Counted from the first letter of the stretch, positions 16,844 to 25,025 are shown. The stretch: DNA of 64,000 nucleotides from Nocardioides sp. QY071 (GCF_029961765.1 NZ_CP124681.1:4402001-4466000), one strand, 5' to 3'. A program made the numbers and translations. Notes: a model not told the origin generated them from the letters alone.

Positions 16844-18141
16844 CGGACCTCCACCTCCGCGCCGCGCAGCAGCGGCCCGACCAGCAGGCTGCTCCAGGTC
16901 GGGTAGTCGGCCGGGCTGACGCCCGCCTCCGGGGCCATCAGCTCGGCGATCAGCCGGTTCTCGGCGGGCGAGTTCGCCTCGCCCAGCCCGGCGGCCTCGG
17001 CGAACACCTTCTGCACGCGGTCGCTCGGCGGCGGCAGGATCTGCGCGGGTGCGCCGTCCGTGCCGCGCGAGGCGACGGGCTTCACGCTGCCGTCCTGGTA
17101 GGGACAGCGTGGTGCGCCCTTCGCGAGGTACGTCGGGTCGTCCTTGCCGAGCACGTAGCGCCCCCGGTCGGGCGTCACGTTGAGCACGACGTGGATGCCC
17201 GGCTCGTCGGTGCCCTTGCCGAGGGTCTTGTCCATCACCGGGATGAAGGCACGCAGCGACTTGAACAGGCACGGGAACTGCACGGCGTACGGCGCCATCG
17301 CCTCCAGGGCCTTCCGGCTCTCCTTCGACAGCGTGATGATCGAGCCGGAGTTGGCCACCATCCAGCCGTTGGTGTCGTCGGCCGCGACGATCACCGAGGC
17401 GAACAGCTTGGTCATCGAGGCCCGCTCCTCGACGAGGGTGCGCGAGGTGGTCGTCATCGAGTCGAGTGCGTCGACCAGGTCGGGGGCCGCGTCCGCGTAG
17501 GTCTCGGCGACCCGGCCGAACGCGGCGAGGTCGTCGGCCAGCTGCGGGGTGAGCGGGTTGAGCTTCTCGAGGTACTTGCCCCACGCGACGACGGTCTCGC
17601 CGATCGTGCCGCCCTGGCCCCGCAGCATCGCCGCGAGCTCGCCGAGGGTCGCGGACAGCTTGTCGGGCTGGATGGCCTGGAGGACGGGCAGCAGCTCGTC
17701 GAAGAGCTCCTCGACCTCGACCGCGGCGCTGGACGAGTCCTGCTCGATGGTGTCGCCCGCCTCGAGGGTGGCGCCGCCCTGCCCGGGCCGCACCAGGGCG
17801 ACGTACCGCTCACCGAAGAGGGTCTTGGGCAGCAACCGTGCCGTGGTGCCGACCGGCAGGTCGCCGAGGACGTCGGGCTCGAGGGCGAGGGTCAGGGTCG
17901 CGCCGCCGTCGCGCGGCTCGATGGAGGTGACCTTGCCGACCGGTACGCCGTTGAGCTTCACGTCCGATCCCTTCTGCAGCGCGCTGCCGACGGTGCGGGT
18001 GGTCAGGGTGATCTCGCTGCGCTCGACGAACACCTGGTTGTAGGCCAGCCAGGTGCCGGCGGCGACCGCGAGCACCACCACGCCGTACCCGACGCCGAGG
18101 AGCAGGTCGCGGATCCGCCCGGCGCTCATCACCGCGCTCAT
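16840..18141 (-). CDS. mceA: MceA-type MCE family protein
   Basis: 433 residues from ATG 18141, overlapping yrbEB as ATGA; an in-frame ATG four codons on is an alternative. The membrane helix (LLLGVGYGVVVLAVAAGTWLA) is followed by the MCE domain (ITLTTRTVGSALQKGSDVKL, GVPVGKVTSIE) and an extended helical region with a C-terminal domain rich in Pro and acidic residues. It is the first MCE subunit after the permeases, the usual position of MceA. The Mce complex takes up hydrophobic substrates such as fatty acids or sterols; the substrate cannot be told from sequence. Confidence 0.93.
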   Translation of the reverse strand: MSAVMSAGRIRDLLLGVGYGVVVLAVAAGTWLAYNQVFVERSEITLTTRTVGSALQKGSDVKLNGVPVGKVTSIEPRDGGATLTLALEPDVLGDLPVGTTARLLPKTLFGERYVALVRPGQGGATLEAGDTIEQDSSSAAVEVEELFDELLPVLQAIQPDKLSATLGELAAMLRGQGGTIGETVVAWGKYLEKLNPLTPQLADDLAAFGRVAETYADAAPDLVDALDSMTTTSRTLVEERASMTKLFASVIVAADDTNGWMVANSGSIITLSKESRKALEAMAPYAVQFPCLFKSLRAFIPVMDKTLGKGTDEPGIHVVLNVTPDRGRYVLGKDDPTYLAKGAPRCPYQDGSVKPVASRGTDGAPAQILPPPSDRVQKVFAEAAGLGEANSPAENRLIAELMAPEAGVSPADYPTWSSLLVGPLLRGAEVEVR

Positions 18142-18977
18142 CCAGCGATCCTCACCGTCGTGGTGGTCCCCCACATCGCCATCGACAGCGCGAGGTCCAG
18201 CACGGCGACCACCACGAGCGTGCGACGCACCGAGCGACCCACGGCCATCCCGACGCCGGCCGGGCCACCGCGGGCGAAGAAGCCGAGGCGGCAGTGGATC
18301 AGGATGACCAGCACGGCGAAGACCAGCACCTTGCCGAACGACAGCAGGATGTCGACGGGTGGCAAGAAGAGCTGGAAGTAGTGGTCGTAGGTGCCGGCCG
18401 ACTGCCCGCGGAACTGGACGGTGACCAGCCGGCTCCCGGCGTACGACGTCAGCAGTCCGATCACGTAGAGCGGGATGATCGCGACGAACCCGGCGACCAG
18501 CCGCGTGGACACCAGGAAGGGCACGGCGTCGAGCCCGATCACCTTGACGGCGTCGATCTCCTCGCTGATCCGCATCGCGCCGAGCTGCGCGGTGAAGCCC
18601 GCGCCGACCGTCGCCGACATGGCGAGGGCCGCGACGAGGGGCGCGATCTCGCGGGTGTTGAAGTAGGCGGAGATGAATCCGCTGAGCGCGGAGGTGCCGA
18701 TCTGGTCGAGGGCGGAGTAGCCCTGCAGCCCGACCACCGTGCCGACGAAGATGCTGATACCGGTCATCACGCCGACGGTGCCGCCGATGACGGCGAGCGC
18801 ACCGGTGCCGAAGCTGACTTCGGACAGCAGGCGCCAGATCTCCTTCGGATAGAGCCGGACCGCCTTCGGGATGCCGGCGATGGCACGGCCGTAGAAGCGG
18901 ATGTCGCGACCCGACTGGACGATCCGGTCGAGGCGGCGGTCCCACCAGGGACGTTTCGCGACGGCGACGGTGCTCAT
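18138..18977 (-). CDS. yrbEB: YrbE-type (MlaE family) ABC permease, second subunit
   Basis: 279 residues from ATG 18977, sharing one base with the stop of the fusion gene upstream (TGATG). The MlaE/YrbE permease fold shows four to six hydrophobic helices and the coupling-helix block EEIDAVKVIGLDAVPFLVS, the conserved EID-x-x-x-x-x-G motif that docks on the ATPase. With the permease half of the upstream fusion it should make the heterodimeric membrane core of the Mce importer. Confidence 0.94.
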   Translation of the reverse strand: MSTVAVAKRPWWDRRLDRIVQSGRDIRFYGRAIAGIPKAVRLYPKEIWRLLSEVSFGTGALAVIGGTVGVMTGISIFVGTVVGLQGYSALDQIGTSALSGFISAYFNTREIAPLVAALAMSATVGAGFTAQLGAMRISEEIDAVKVIGLDAVPFLVSTRLVAGFVAIIPLYVIGLLTSYAGSRLVTVQFRGQSAGTYDHYFQLFLPPVDILLSFGKVLVFAVLVILIHCRLGFFARGGPAGVGMAVGRSVRRTLVVVAVLDLALSMAMWGTTTTVRIAG

Positions 18978-20752
18978 CAGGCTCCCTTCCCGGGCACCAG
19001 CTCGAGGTAGAGCGTGGTGACGACGAAGTTGACGAAGAACAGCAGCAGGAAAGTGACGACCACCGACTGGTTGACCGACTCCCCCACGCCCTTCGGGCCG
19101 GGGCGGGTGTTGAGTCCGCGGTAGGCGGCGACCACACCGGCGAGGAAGCCGAAGATGACGGCCTTGATCTCGCCGACGACCAGGTCGGGGATCTGCGCGA
19201 GGGCGGTGAAGCTGGCGAGGTAGGCACCCGGCGTACCACCCTGGACCACGACGTTGAAGAAGTAGCCGCCGAGGACGCCGACGACCGAGACCAGGCCGTT
19301 GAGGAGGACGGCGGCGATGACACAGGCCAGGACCCGGGGTACGACGAGCTGCTGGACCGGGTCGACGCCGATCACCCGCATCGCGTCGATCTCGTCGCGG
19401 ATGGTCCGCGAGCCGAGGTCCGCACAGATGGCGGCACCTCCGGCTCCGGCGATCACCAGCGTGGTCACGATCGGCGCCGCCTGCTGCACGACCGCGAGCA
19501 CGGAGGCCGCTCCGGTGAAGGACTGCGCGCCGACCTGGACGGTCAGGGTGCCGAGCTGGAGCGCGATCACCGCACCGAACGGGATCGCGATCAGCATCGC
19601 GGGGATCCACGAGACGCTGGTGACGAACCAGAACTGGTCGAGCAGAGCGCGCGCCGAGAAGGGCCGGCGGAAGGTGGACCGGACCGTGTCGAGGCCGAGC
19701 GCGAAGAACGCGCCGGTCTGGTCGAGGGCCCGGGTCACCGGGTCCGGACGGACGACGGCAGGGGGTCGGTCTGCCTCCTCGTCGTCGGCGACGTACAGGC
19801 TCGCGTCGCCGGTCGCGACCCGGCGGGCGTGTCGCTCCGTCGCGGGCCGAGGCCGGCCGCTGGCGGGCAGCAGCTGGCGCGGCAGCACCTCGATCGCGCG
19901 GGCGCCGGCACGCACCATCGTGGGCGCGCCGGCCGGGCCGTCGACCGGGTAGCCGTAGTCGTCGAGCAGGGGCGCGTTGCTGGAGTGGTCGACCTCCTCG
20001 CTCATCCCGATCGGGCCGACCGGGTCGCCGGCCATGAACTGCGACACGACAGGGTGGTCTGTGAGCAGGAACTGCTCGCGCGGCCCGTACATCACCAGCT
20101 GGCGGCGGTAGAGCATGCCGAGGTTGTCGGGCAGGGTGCGCGCGAGCTCGATGTTGTGGGTGACCACGAGCATCGTGGCGTCGGTCTGGGCGTTGACGTC
20201 GAGCAGCAGCTGGGCGAGGTTCGCCGTACGGACCGGGTCGAGGCCGGAGTCGGGCTCGTCGCACAGGATGATCTCGGGCTCGGTCACCAGCGAGCGGGCC
20301 AGGCCGGCGCGCTTGCGCATGCCGCCGGAGATCTCGCCGGGCAGCTTGTGCTCCTGGCCGAGCAGGCCCACCATGTCGAGCTTCGTCATGGCGATCTCGC
20401 GCACCTGCGTCTCGTTCATGCGGGTGTGGGCGCGCAGCGGGAAGGCGACGTTGTCGTAGACGCTCATCGAGCCGAACAGCGCGCCGTCCTGGAACAGCAC
20501 GCCGAACCTCTTGCGCAGCTCGAGGCGGTGCGACTCCTTGGCGGTGACCATGTCGACGCCGTTGACCAGGCAGCGCCCGTCCTCGGGCCGCAACAGGCCC
20601 ATCAGCGACTTGAGGAACACCGACTTGCCGGTGCCCGAGGGCCCCAGCAGCGCGGTGATCTCACCCGGCGGGAGGGTCAGGGTGACGTCGCTCCAGATGT
20701 TCTGGGAACCGAAGCTCTTGGTGAGTCCGGTGACCTCAACGGTGCCGCCCAT
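18977..20752 (-). CDS. ABC ATPase fused to YrbE-type permease (Mce importer core)
   Basis: 591 residues in one uninterrupted frame from ATG 20752. Residues 1-245 are a complete MlaF/MceG-like ATPase: Walker A GPSGTGKS (37-44), signature ISGGM (141-145), Walker B IILCDEP (161-167), and the H-loop His in VVTHN. Residues ~250-335 are an acidic, Pro-rich linker like the C-terminal extension of mycobacterial MceG. Residues ~340-591 are a full YrbE permease, with the EIDAMRVIGVDP coupling motif at 454-465. In mycobacteria the ATPase is a separate gene elsewhere; here ATPase and YrbEA are one polypeptide. There is no stop or plausible start near the junction, though internal initiation at M250 or M279 cannot be excluded. 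Confidence 0.9.
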   Translation of the reverse strand: MGGTVEVTGLTKSFGSQNIWSDVTLTLPPGEITALLGPSGTGKSVFLKSLMGLLRPEDGRCLVNGVDMVTAKESHRLELRKRFGVLFQDGALFGSMSVYDNVAFPLRAHTRMNETQVREIAMTKLDMVGLLGQEHKLPGEISGGMRKRAGLARSLVTEPEIILCDEPDSGLDPVRTANLAQLLLDVNAQTDATMLVVTHNIELARTLPDNLGMLYRRQLVMYGPREQFLLTDHPVVSQFMAGDPVGPIGMSEEVDHSSNAPLLDDYGYPVDGPAGAPTMVRAGARAIEVLPRQLLPASGRPRPATERHARRVATGDASLYVADDEEADRPPAVVRPDPVTRALDQTGAFFALGLDTVRSTFRRPFSARALLDQFWFVTSVSWIPAMLIAIPFGAVIALQLGTLTVQVGAQSFTGAASVLAVVQQAAPIVTTLVIAGAGGAAICADLGSRTIRDEIDAMRVIGVDPVQQLVVPRVLACVIAAVLLNGLVSVVGVLGGYFFNVVVQGGTPGAYLASFTALAQIPDLVVGEIKAVIFGFLAGVVAAYRGLNTRPGPKGVGESVNQSVVVTFLLLFFVNFVVTTLYLELVPGKGA

Positions 20753-20791
20753 GGCGGGTCTCCTGCCTGTCGGTGCGCTGCTCGCGGGGAG

Positions 20792-21832
20792 TCATGGCTG
20801 CTCGGGGGTGGTCGTGGTGGTGGGGTCGGTGGATGGGCTCGTCGGCTCGGTTGTCGACTCGGTTGTCGGCTCGGACGTGGGCTCGGACGTCGGCTCGCCG
20901 GGCCCGCCGGTCGGCTCGCTGGTCGGGTCGTCCGACGGCTCTCCGCTCGGCGTCGGTGTCTTGCTGGTCGGCGAGGCAGCCGTCGTGGCGAGCGCGTCGC
21001 GCGGTTCGGCGAGGAGCCGGGCCTGGGTGCAGGCGCAGTCCTCGGGCAGCAGCGGCAGCGGCGACGGGAGCGGTACGACGGGCACCTGGGCGGACTGCCG
21101 CGCGTAGCGGTGCGCGAGGCGCAGCACGGTGCGCACGAAGCCCGGTGCCGGGTGGTAGGCCGCCAGCGAGGCCCGCAGCCCGCGCCGGGTGCTCAGGTCC
21201 TGTCCGGCGCAGAGCCGGACCGCGGCCGCCAGCGCCGCGTCGTCGATGTCGCGCGGGTCGCGGACCCCGTCGGCGTCGGCGTCCACGGCGACGCTGGTCC
21301 AGGTGGTGGGCAGCAGCCGGAACGGGCCGACCGGGGCGTCCCACACAGGATCGCCGTCCAGGACGCCGCCGTCGGTGTCGGTGACCTCGCCGCGCCGGCC
21401 GGTGCCGTCGAACGGCCTGCCCACGGCGGGTCCGCGGCCGTGGTCGGACTCGACCCGGCCGATCGCCACCAGCACCGTCCAGTCGAGCCCACAGGCGCCG
21501 GCGGCGTCGAGCACCGCCGCCGCCCGCTGGTAGGCGGCGAGCGCCTCGGGCGGGGTGGAGCCGAGCGACCCCGGGAAGTCGCTCGGTTCCCCGACCCGCG
21601 GGCGTCGTACCGCGGCCGTGGGGTCCACCGCGACGGCCGGCGCCACGTCGGTGAGGGGTGCAGCCGCCTTCGTCGTGGCGGCCGGCTCGCGGGGAGCGGG
21701 CGGCGCGGGATCCGCGGCCATGCGCAGCACCTGCGCCGTACCGCCGGCGATGCCGACGGCCGCCAGCAGCACTCCGAGCACCGCGATGGCGATCCTGCGC
21801 CGCCGCGAGCCACGCCGGGACCCTGCGTCCAC
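20792..21832 (-). CDS. Lytic-transglycosylase-like secreted/anchored protein heading the mce operon
   Basis: 346 residues from GTG 21832 with GGGGAG just upstream. A basic N-terminus and membrane helix (RIAIAVLGVLLAAVGIAGG) are followed by a transglycosylase-like domain: the likely catalytic Glu is E128 in AIGRVESDHGR, and GPFRLLPTTW and later AAYHPAPGFV match the MltB-like fold. The last ~70 residues are a Thr/Pro/Ser/Glu tail (PTSEPTSEPTTESTTEPTSP) that could span the wall. It ends 39 bp before the ATPase-permease fusion and is probably co-transcribed with it. A wall-opening enzyme at the head of a lipid importer operon is unusual; glycan cleavage is predicted, not shown. Confidence 0.78.
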   Translation of the reverse strand: MDAGSRRGSRRRRIAIAVLGVLLAAVGIAGGTAQVLRMAADPAPPAPREPAATTKAAAPLTDVAPAVAVDPTAAVRRPRVGEPSDFPGSLGSTPPEALAAYQRAAAVLDAAGACGLDWTVLVAIGRVESDHGRGPAVGRPFDGTGRRGEVTDTDGGVLDGDPVWDAPVGPFRLLPTTWTSVAVDADADGVRDPRDIDDAALAAAVRLCAGQDLSTRRGLRASLAAYHPAPGFVRTVLRLAHRYARQSAQVPVVPLPSPLPLLPEDCACTQARLLAEPRDALATTAASPTSKTPTPSGEPSDDPTSEPTGGPGEPTSEPTSEPTTESTTEPTSPSTDPTTTTTPEQP

Positions 21833-21947
21833 TGCGCTCCCCTTCCCGAGTGAGTGTCATCACATGGTGGAACCGGTCGCCAGTCAAGGACCGACGCGAC
21901 GAGAACGCCAGAGCAACGGCGCACCATCTGCGTATGCGGGCCGGATG

Positions 21948-21965
21948 TTGTCATGCGGGTGACAA
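21948..21965. promoter_or_regulatory. 18-bp palindrome, copy 1 (mce side)
   Basis: TTGTCATGCGGGTGACAA: six-base arms TTGTCA and TGACAA with a 6-bp centre. It lies 116 bp upstream of the GTG that heads the mce operon. It is 105 bp (about ten helical turns) from copy 2, the right half GGTGACAA being identical in all four copies. Distance upstream suits an activator site. Confidence 0.72.
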
Positions 21966-22052
21966 GATCCGGCCCCGATCGGCGCCCGCACGGTGCCGAC
22001 CGCGGGCCCGGTCCCGGCCTCCCGACGGCCACAGCTGTCGGACTCGGAGGCG

Positions 22053-22070
22053 TTGTCATCCGGGTGACAA
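22053..22070. promoter_or_regulatory. 18-bp palindrome, copy 2 (mce side)
   Basis: TTGTCATCCGGGTGACAA: the same arms and spacing as copy 1, differing in one central base. It lies between copy 1 and the hairpin that ends the upstream gene, so it belongs to the mce-side promoter region rather than to the gene at 22183. Confidence 0.7.
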
Positions 22071-22094
22071 CGCCGCGTCTCGGCACGGGGTACG

Positions 22095-22139
22095 ACGACA
22101 GCGGCCGGCGTGACCCGAGGTCACGCCGGCCGCTGTTGT
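22095..22139 (-). terminator. Strong hairpin, likely terminator of the secreted-protein gene
   Basis: A perfect 18-bp stem (22098-22115 with 22119-22136, arm ACAGCGGCCGGCGTGACC) and a 3-base loop, extendable to 21 bp with one G-T pair. It lies 44 bp beyond the stop of the minus-strand gene at 22183. There is no T-run, which is common for actinobacterial terminators. Confidence 0.75.
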
Positions 22140-22182
22140 GGGGGGCTTGTCGGCCCAGTGCTCCTGCTCCGCCCAGCCTCGC

Positions 22183-23265
22183 TCAGTCCGCAGGGACGGG
22201 GATGGCGGGCGGCGGCGGCGGATCGAGCGGGCAGACGACCTTCCCGCTCTGCACCCCGCAGGCCGTCGGATCGTTGCGATCACCGGAATACGAAGCCGCC
22301 GGGTCCTGGCGGACGGAGAGCTCGTTGCCAGGTCCCGCGATGGCGGCGGTGAGCAGGCGACTGACGTCGTCGCCGCTGGCCGAGCGGCAGCCCGTGAAGG
22401 CCGGAATCGTCAGGTCGCTGGATGCGGGGTGCAAAAGATTGCCACCAGGCACAGCGGCCCGGGACGTGTCCTTGCGCTGGAAGAGACGACCTCCGAGAAC
22501 CGGGTACCAAGGGTCTGGGGACGTCGAGCTGCCTGCATCCGCTGCCCACAGGTTGATGTCCAGAGGGGCGACGGTGCGACAGCGGTTGCCCACGTCGACC
22601 GGCACGCCGTCGATGGCGATCTCGGACACGGTCAGACTCAACCGGCCGCGCACATAGGCCGGATTCTCGGGATTCTTGCGACGCCATTCGGGGTCGCAGG
22701 GGATCCGCGCGGCATCGCCGATCGGCCAGATGTCGGCACGGAACGGCTCCAGCTCGCCGTCGATCACCTGGCTCAGCTGCAACGTGGCGCTGACGGGGAT
22801 CGATCCGAAGGCCACCGTCCTGACCGTGGTCGGCGGCAGAGCACCCACCGGCCGTCCGCCGGGAGAGGGTCCGATGGCGTAGATGTCGTTCACGAGCGCG
22901 AGGGCCGTCACCACACATCCAGGAACGTCCGACTGCCACTCAGCAGGAACCGGGCTTGGCCTCGGCCGCGGCAGTCCGGCGTTGGGGTCCCGATAGGGAG
23001 GCTTGATCATCAGCCAGCCGAGCAGGTTGGGCAGCCTGATGATGAGTTTGCTGCGCTCGATGAGCGTGTTCTGGCTGGCACCGACCGGTCCGCTTCCTCC
23101 CGCACCGTCCTGAGGACTCCCGACGGGCGGCAGCTCGTGACCTGAACCCACCCCGCCGTCGTCCGAGTAGGCGCCGGGGGTGCCGACGAAGGCCATGAGA
23201 CAAATCCACGCGACCAGGATCGGGATCCGACGCGCCTTCCAGTGGTGCGAAATCGAGTGGCTCAT
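22183..23265 (-). CDS. Secreted protein of unknown function, paralogue of next gene
   Basis: 360 residues from ATG 23265, with AGGAG ten bases upstream. The N-terminal signal segment (RRIPILVAWICLMAFVGTPGAYS) is followed by an acidic/Gly-rich linker and a beta-rich domain. The blocks NRCRTVAPLDINL and PAFTGCRSA match DNCRTAAPVDITV and GDFTGCSAF of the gene at 23379, so the two are divergent paralogues with two conserved Cys. Additional C-terminal Cys (TACGVQSGKVVCPL) and a final Pro run (DPPPPPAIP) are private to this copy. It lies between the mce operon and the PucR regulators. I do not recognise the family. Confidence 0.75.
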   Translation of the reverse strand: MSHSISHHWKARRIPILVAWICLMAFVGTPGAYSDDGGVGSGHELPPVGSPQDGAGGSGPVGASQNTLIERSKLIIRLPNLLGWLMIKPPYRDPNAGLPRPRPSPVPAEWQSDVPGCVVTALALVNDIYAIGPSPGGRPVGALPPTTVRTVAFGSIPVSATLQLSQVIDGELEPFRADIWPIGDAARIPCDPEWRRKNPENPAYVRGRLSLTVSEIAIDGVPVDVGNRCRTVAPLDINLWAADAGSSTSPDPWYPVLGGRLFQRKDTSRAAVPGGNLLHPASSDLTIPAFTGCRSASGDDVSRLLTAAIAGPGNELSVRQDPAASYSGDRNDPTACGVQSGKVVCPLDPPPPPAIPVPAD

Positions 23266-23314
23266 CGGAGATCGGCTCCTCGCTCGAGGGACGTAGGGGT
23301 CAATGTCAGCGCCT

Positions 23315-23351
23315 GCGCGGCTCGCCCACAGGTCGTGTGGGCAAGCCGCGC
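23315..23351 (-). terminator. Hairpin downstream of secreted-protein gene
   Basis: Arms GCGCGGCT-c-GCCCAC (23315-23329) and GTGGGC-a-AGCCGCGC (23337-23351) pair with one mismatch; loop of seven. It begins 28 bp after the stop of the minus-strand gene at 23379 and probably ends that transcript before the next gene. Confidence 0.65.
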
Positions 23352-23378
23352 GAGTACGGAACATCCAGTCACGCCAAC

Positions 23379-24065
23379 CTAGGCCGGGTAGCGACCGTTG
23401 GACAGCTGCAGTGCGATGGTGTTGTTGCTGCCGGGCACCATCGCGTTGATGGCGAGTGAGCCGACACCCGGGATGAAGAAGGCGCTGCACCCAGTGAAGT
23501 CGCCGATCGTGTAGGTGCCGGCCACCGGGCCGCCGCTGAACACGTTGAACGTCTGGCCGTCGGGCGTCTTGACCGTGATGTCGACGGGAGCCGCGGTCCG
23601 GCAGTTGTCCCCGACGAACATTGGCGTCCAGATGCCGAAGATCAGCGCCTTCACGTTGCTCAGCCGGATCGTGTAGTGCACGTTCGCGGTGACCGCGTTG
23701 CTCCGCGGCACCGTGCCGGGGCGCAGGGTCCCGGTGATCGGTCCGACCTGGACCAACGAGACGGTCGCACGGATCGGGATGAAGCCGAGGGCGTTGAACT
23801 GGACCTGCTGGCTCGGGATCGGCAACGTGCCGTCGATGATGTTCGAGGTCGGGATGTCCAGGGTCTCGGTGAGCACGGTCGGGCCGATCGGCAGCGAGGA
23901 GCTGATACTGCCGATCGTGGAGGTACCCTGCGCGTCGTAGAGGGTGGTCAGGGTGGTGCCGGTGTCCTCGGCGTGAGCGGTCGGCGCAGGGGCGGCGAGC
24001 ATGCTCAGACCGAGCAGCACGGTCAGTGCGGAGGCCGCGCGGGCCAAGGAGGTGTGCTTTCTCAT
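23379..24065 (-). CDS. Secreted beta-rich protein of unknown function
   Basis: 228 residues from ATG 24065. A classical signal peptide (basic MRKHTSLARA, hydrophobic ALTVLLGLSMLAAP, cleavage near AHA-ED) is followed by a Thr/Ser/Ile-rich sequence with regular hydrophobic alternation, suggesting a beta-sandwich. Two cysteines (DNCRT and TGCSA) may form a disulfide. It is shorter than its paralogue at 22183 and lacks the linker and the Cys-rich end. There is no enzyme motif. The company of the mce operon and PucR regulators suggests an envelope or extracellular lipid-handling role, which is a guess from context. Confidence 0.75.
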   Translation of the reverse strand: MRKHTSLARAASALTVLLGLSMLAAPAPTAHAEDTGTTLTTLYDAQGTSTIGSISSSLPIGPTVLTETLDIPTSNIIDGTLPIPSQQVQFNALGFIPIRATVSLVQVGPITGTLRPGTVPRSNAVTANVHYTIRLSNVKALIFGIWTPMFVGDNCRTAAPVDITVKTPDGQTFNVFSGGPVAGTYTIGDFTGCSAFFIPGVGSLAINAMVPGSNNTIALQLSNGRYPA

Positions 24066-24106
24066 CTCTTGCTCCGTGTTCTCATCGGTCCGGTGAGCAG
24101 CGAGGA

Positions 24107-24125
24107 CCGGCCCGGCGTGGGCCGG
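24107..24125 (-). terminator. Short GC hairpin between secreted-protein genes
   Basis: CCGGCCC-ggcgt-GGGCCGG, seven perfect pairs, 22 bp past the stop of the gene at 24148. Likely a weak intrinsic terminator or processing hairpin. Confidence 0.5.
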
Positions 24126-24147
24126 CCCTCGCGCACTCGAGGAGGGG

Positions 24148-24855
24148 TCAGCTGATGCTGGGGGCCGGAGTGAGCTGGACGATGCCCGAGCCCGTGGCCG
24201 GGTCGTCCTCGTAGATGCCGACCACGTTGCACAGCGGGCTGGGGGCGCTCGGGTTGGAGCTCGTGACGTTCTTGAGCACCAGTCCCTCGTAGCTCGCGTC
24301 GATCGTCAACCGGCCGGTGGTGCCGTCGTAGGCGCCCTTGAGGGTGCCGATCGCGTCGGCCTGGCAGGTCTCGCCACCCGCCTCACCGTAGAGGTGGACC
24401 TGGACGCCGGACAGGTAGCCCGTGCCACCGTTGCCGGACTTGGACGACAGCCCCAGCTTCCAGGTGCCGGACGGGGTCAGCGTGACCGGTCCGACCACCG
24501 CGTTGGTGCAGCCGGACAGATCGCCGGACACCGGGGTGACCTGTCCCGCGGCATCGGTGACGGTCACCGGATCGGGTGAGGTGGGGGTGAAGGCGTGCCC
24601 GCCCGGGTTGACCGAGCCGTCGGCGCTGAGCGTGGTACAGGTCATGCTGGGGTTGCCCGGCGTGCCGAACGGCCCGAGGTAGGTGTCCTCGAAGACCAGG
24701 TTGCCCACGTTGGTCGCAGTGACGGCGTTGGTGCCGCCGCCGGAGGTGACGGTGTAGTCGACGAGGGCGGAGGCCGGGCCGACCGGGATGGCCAGGACGG
24801 CGGCGGCGCTGGCGGCCACGACGGCGAGGCCGTTGAGGGAACTCTTGAGTCGCAT
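24148..24855 (-). CDS. Secreted protein of unknown function, third of cluster
   Basis: 235 residues from ATG 24855, chosen because GGAGA lies eight bases upstream; the in-frame ATG at 24870 has no such site. The signal peptide (MRLKSSLNGLAVVAASAAAV, cleavage after ASA) leads to a Gly/Thr/Ser-rich mature domain with four Cys (MTCTTL, LSGCTN, ETCQAD, PLCNVV) that could make two disulfides. Overall it looks like an extracellular beta-sandwich. It has no clear alignment with the other two secreted proteins except the SGC/TGC-type Cys context. Upstream, 24887-24920 carries three imperfect TGTTGCGGG repeats of unknown meaning. Confidence 0.72.
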   Translation of the reverse strand: MRLKSSLNGLAVVAASAAAVLAIPVGPASALVDYTVTSGGGTNAVTATNVGNLVFEDTYLGPFGTPGNPSMTCTTLSADGSVNPGGHAFTPTSPDPVTVTDAAGQVTPVSGDLSGCTNAVVGPVTLTPSGTWKLGLSSKSGNGGTGYLSGVQVHLYGEAGGETCQADAIGTLKGAYDGTTGRLTIDASYEGLVLKNVTSSNPSAPSPLCNVVGIYEDDPATGSGIVQLTPAPSIS

Positions 24856-25009
24856 GGGGATGATCTCCATTTCTCTGTTTCCTGGGTGTTGCGGGGGGGT
24901 GTTGCGGGGTGTTGCGGGGGTTGGATCAGCACTCCGGGGAGTGCGCACTGGAACCGTGCGAGCCTGCGGCTGTCACGGTCAACGGGTCGGGCGCATCGGG
25001 GCCCGAAGT

Positions 25010-25025
25010 CCGGACACACGTCCGG
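25010..25025 (-). terminator. Small hairpin downstream of the first PucR-type gene
   Basis: CCGGAC-acac-GTCCGG, six pairs, about 35 bp beyond the stop at 25059. Rest of 24856-25058 (203 bp) holds the presumed promoter of the secreted-protein gene and the TGTTGCGGG repeats; no gene is visible. Confidence 0.4.

Larger units (their letters stand above)
21833..22182. promoter_or_regulatory. Upstream region of the mce operon (350 bp)
   Basis: This gap holds, from the mce side, ~115 bp of presumed promoter, the two 18-bp palindromes described separately, and the hairpin ending the gene at 22183. No reading frame with coding character is visible. I did not identify a confident -35/-10 pair; the sequence GTGTCATCACATGG (21854-21867) is a candidate for part of the promoter or another half-site. 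Confidence 0.5.

Noticed and set aside
18977-20752. Split of the ATPase-permease fusion into two genes
   Set aside because: No stop codon separates the domains, and codons near the junction give no start at the permease N-terminus; only M250 or M279, each 60 or more residues ahead of it, could serve. Kept as one gene.
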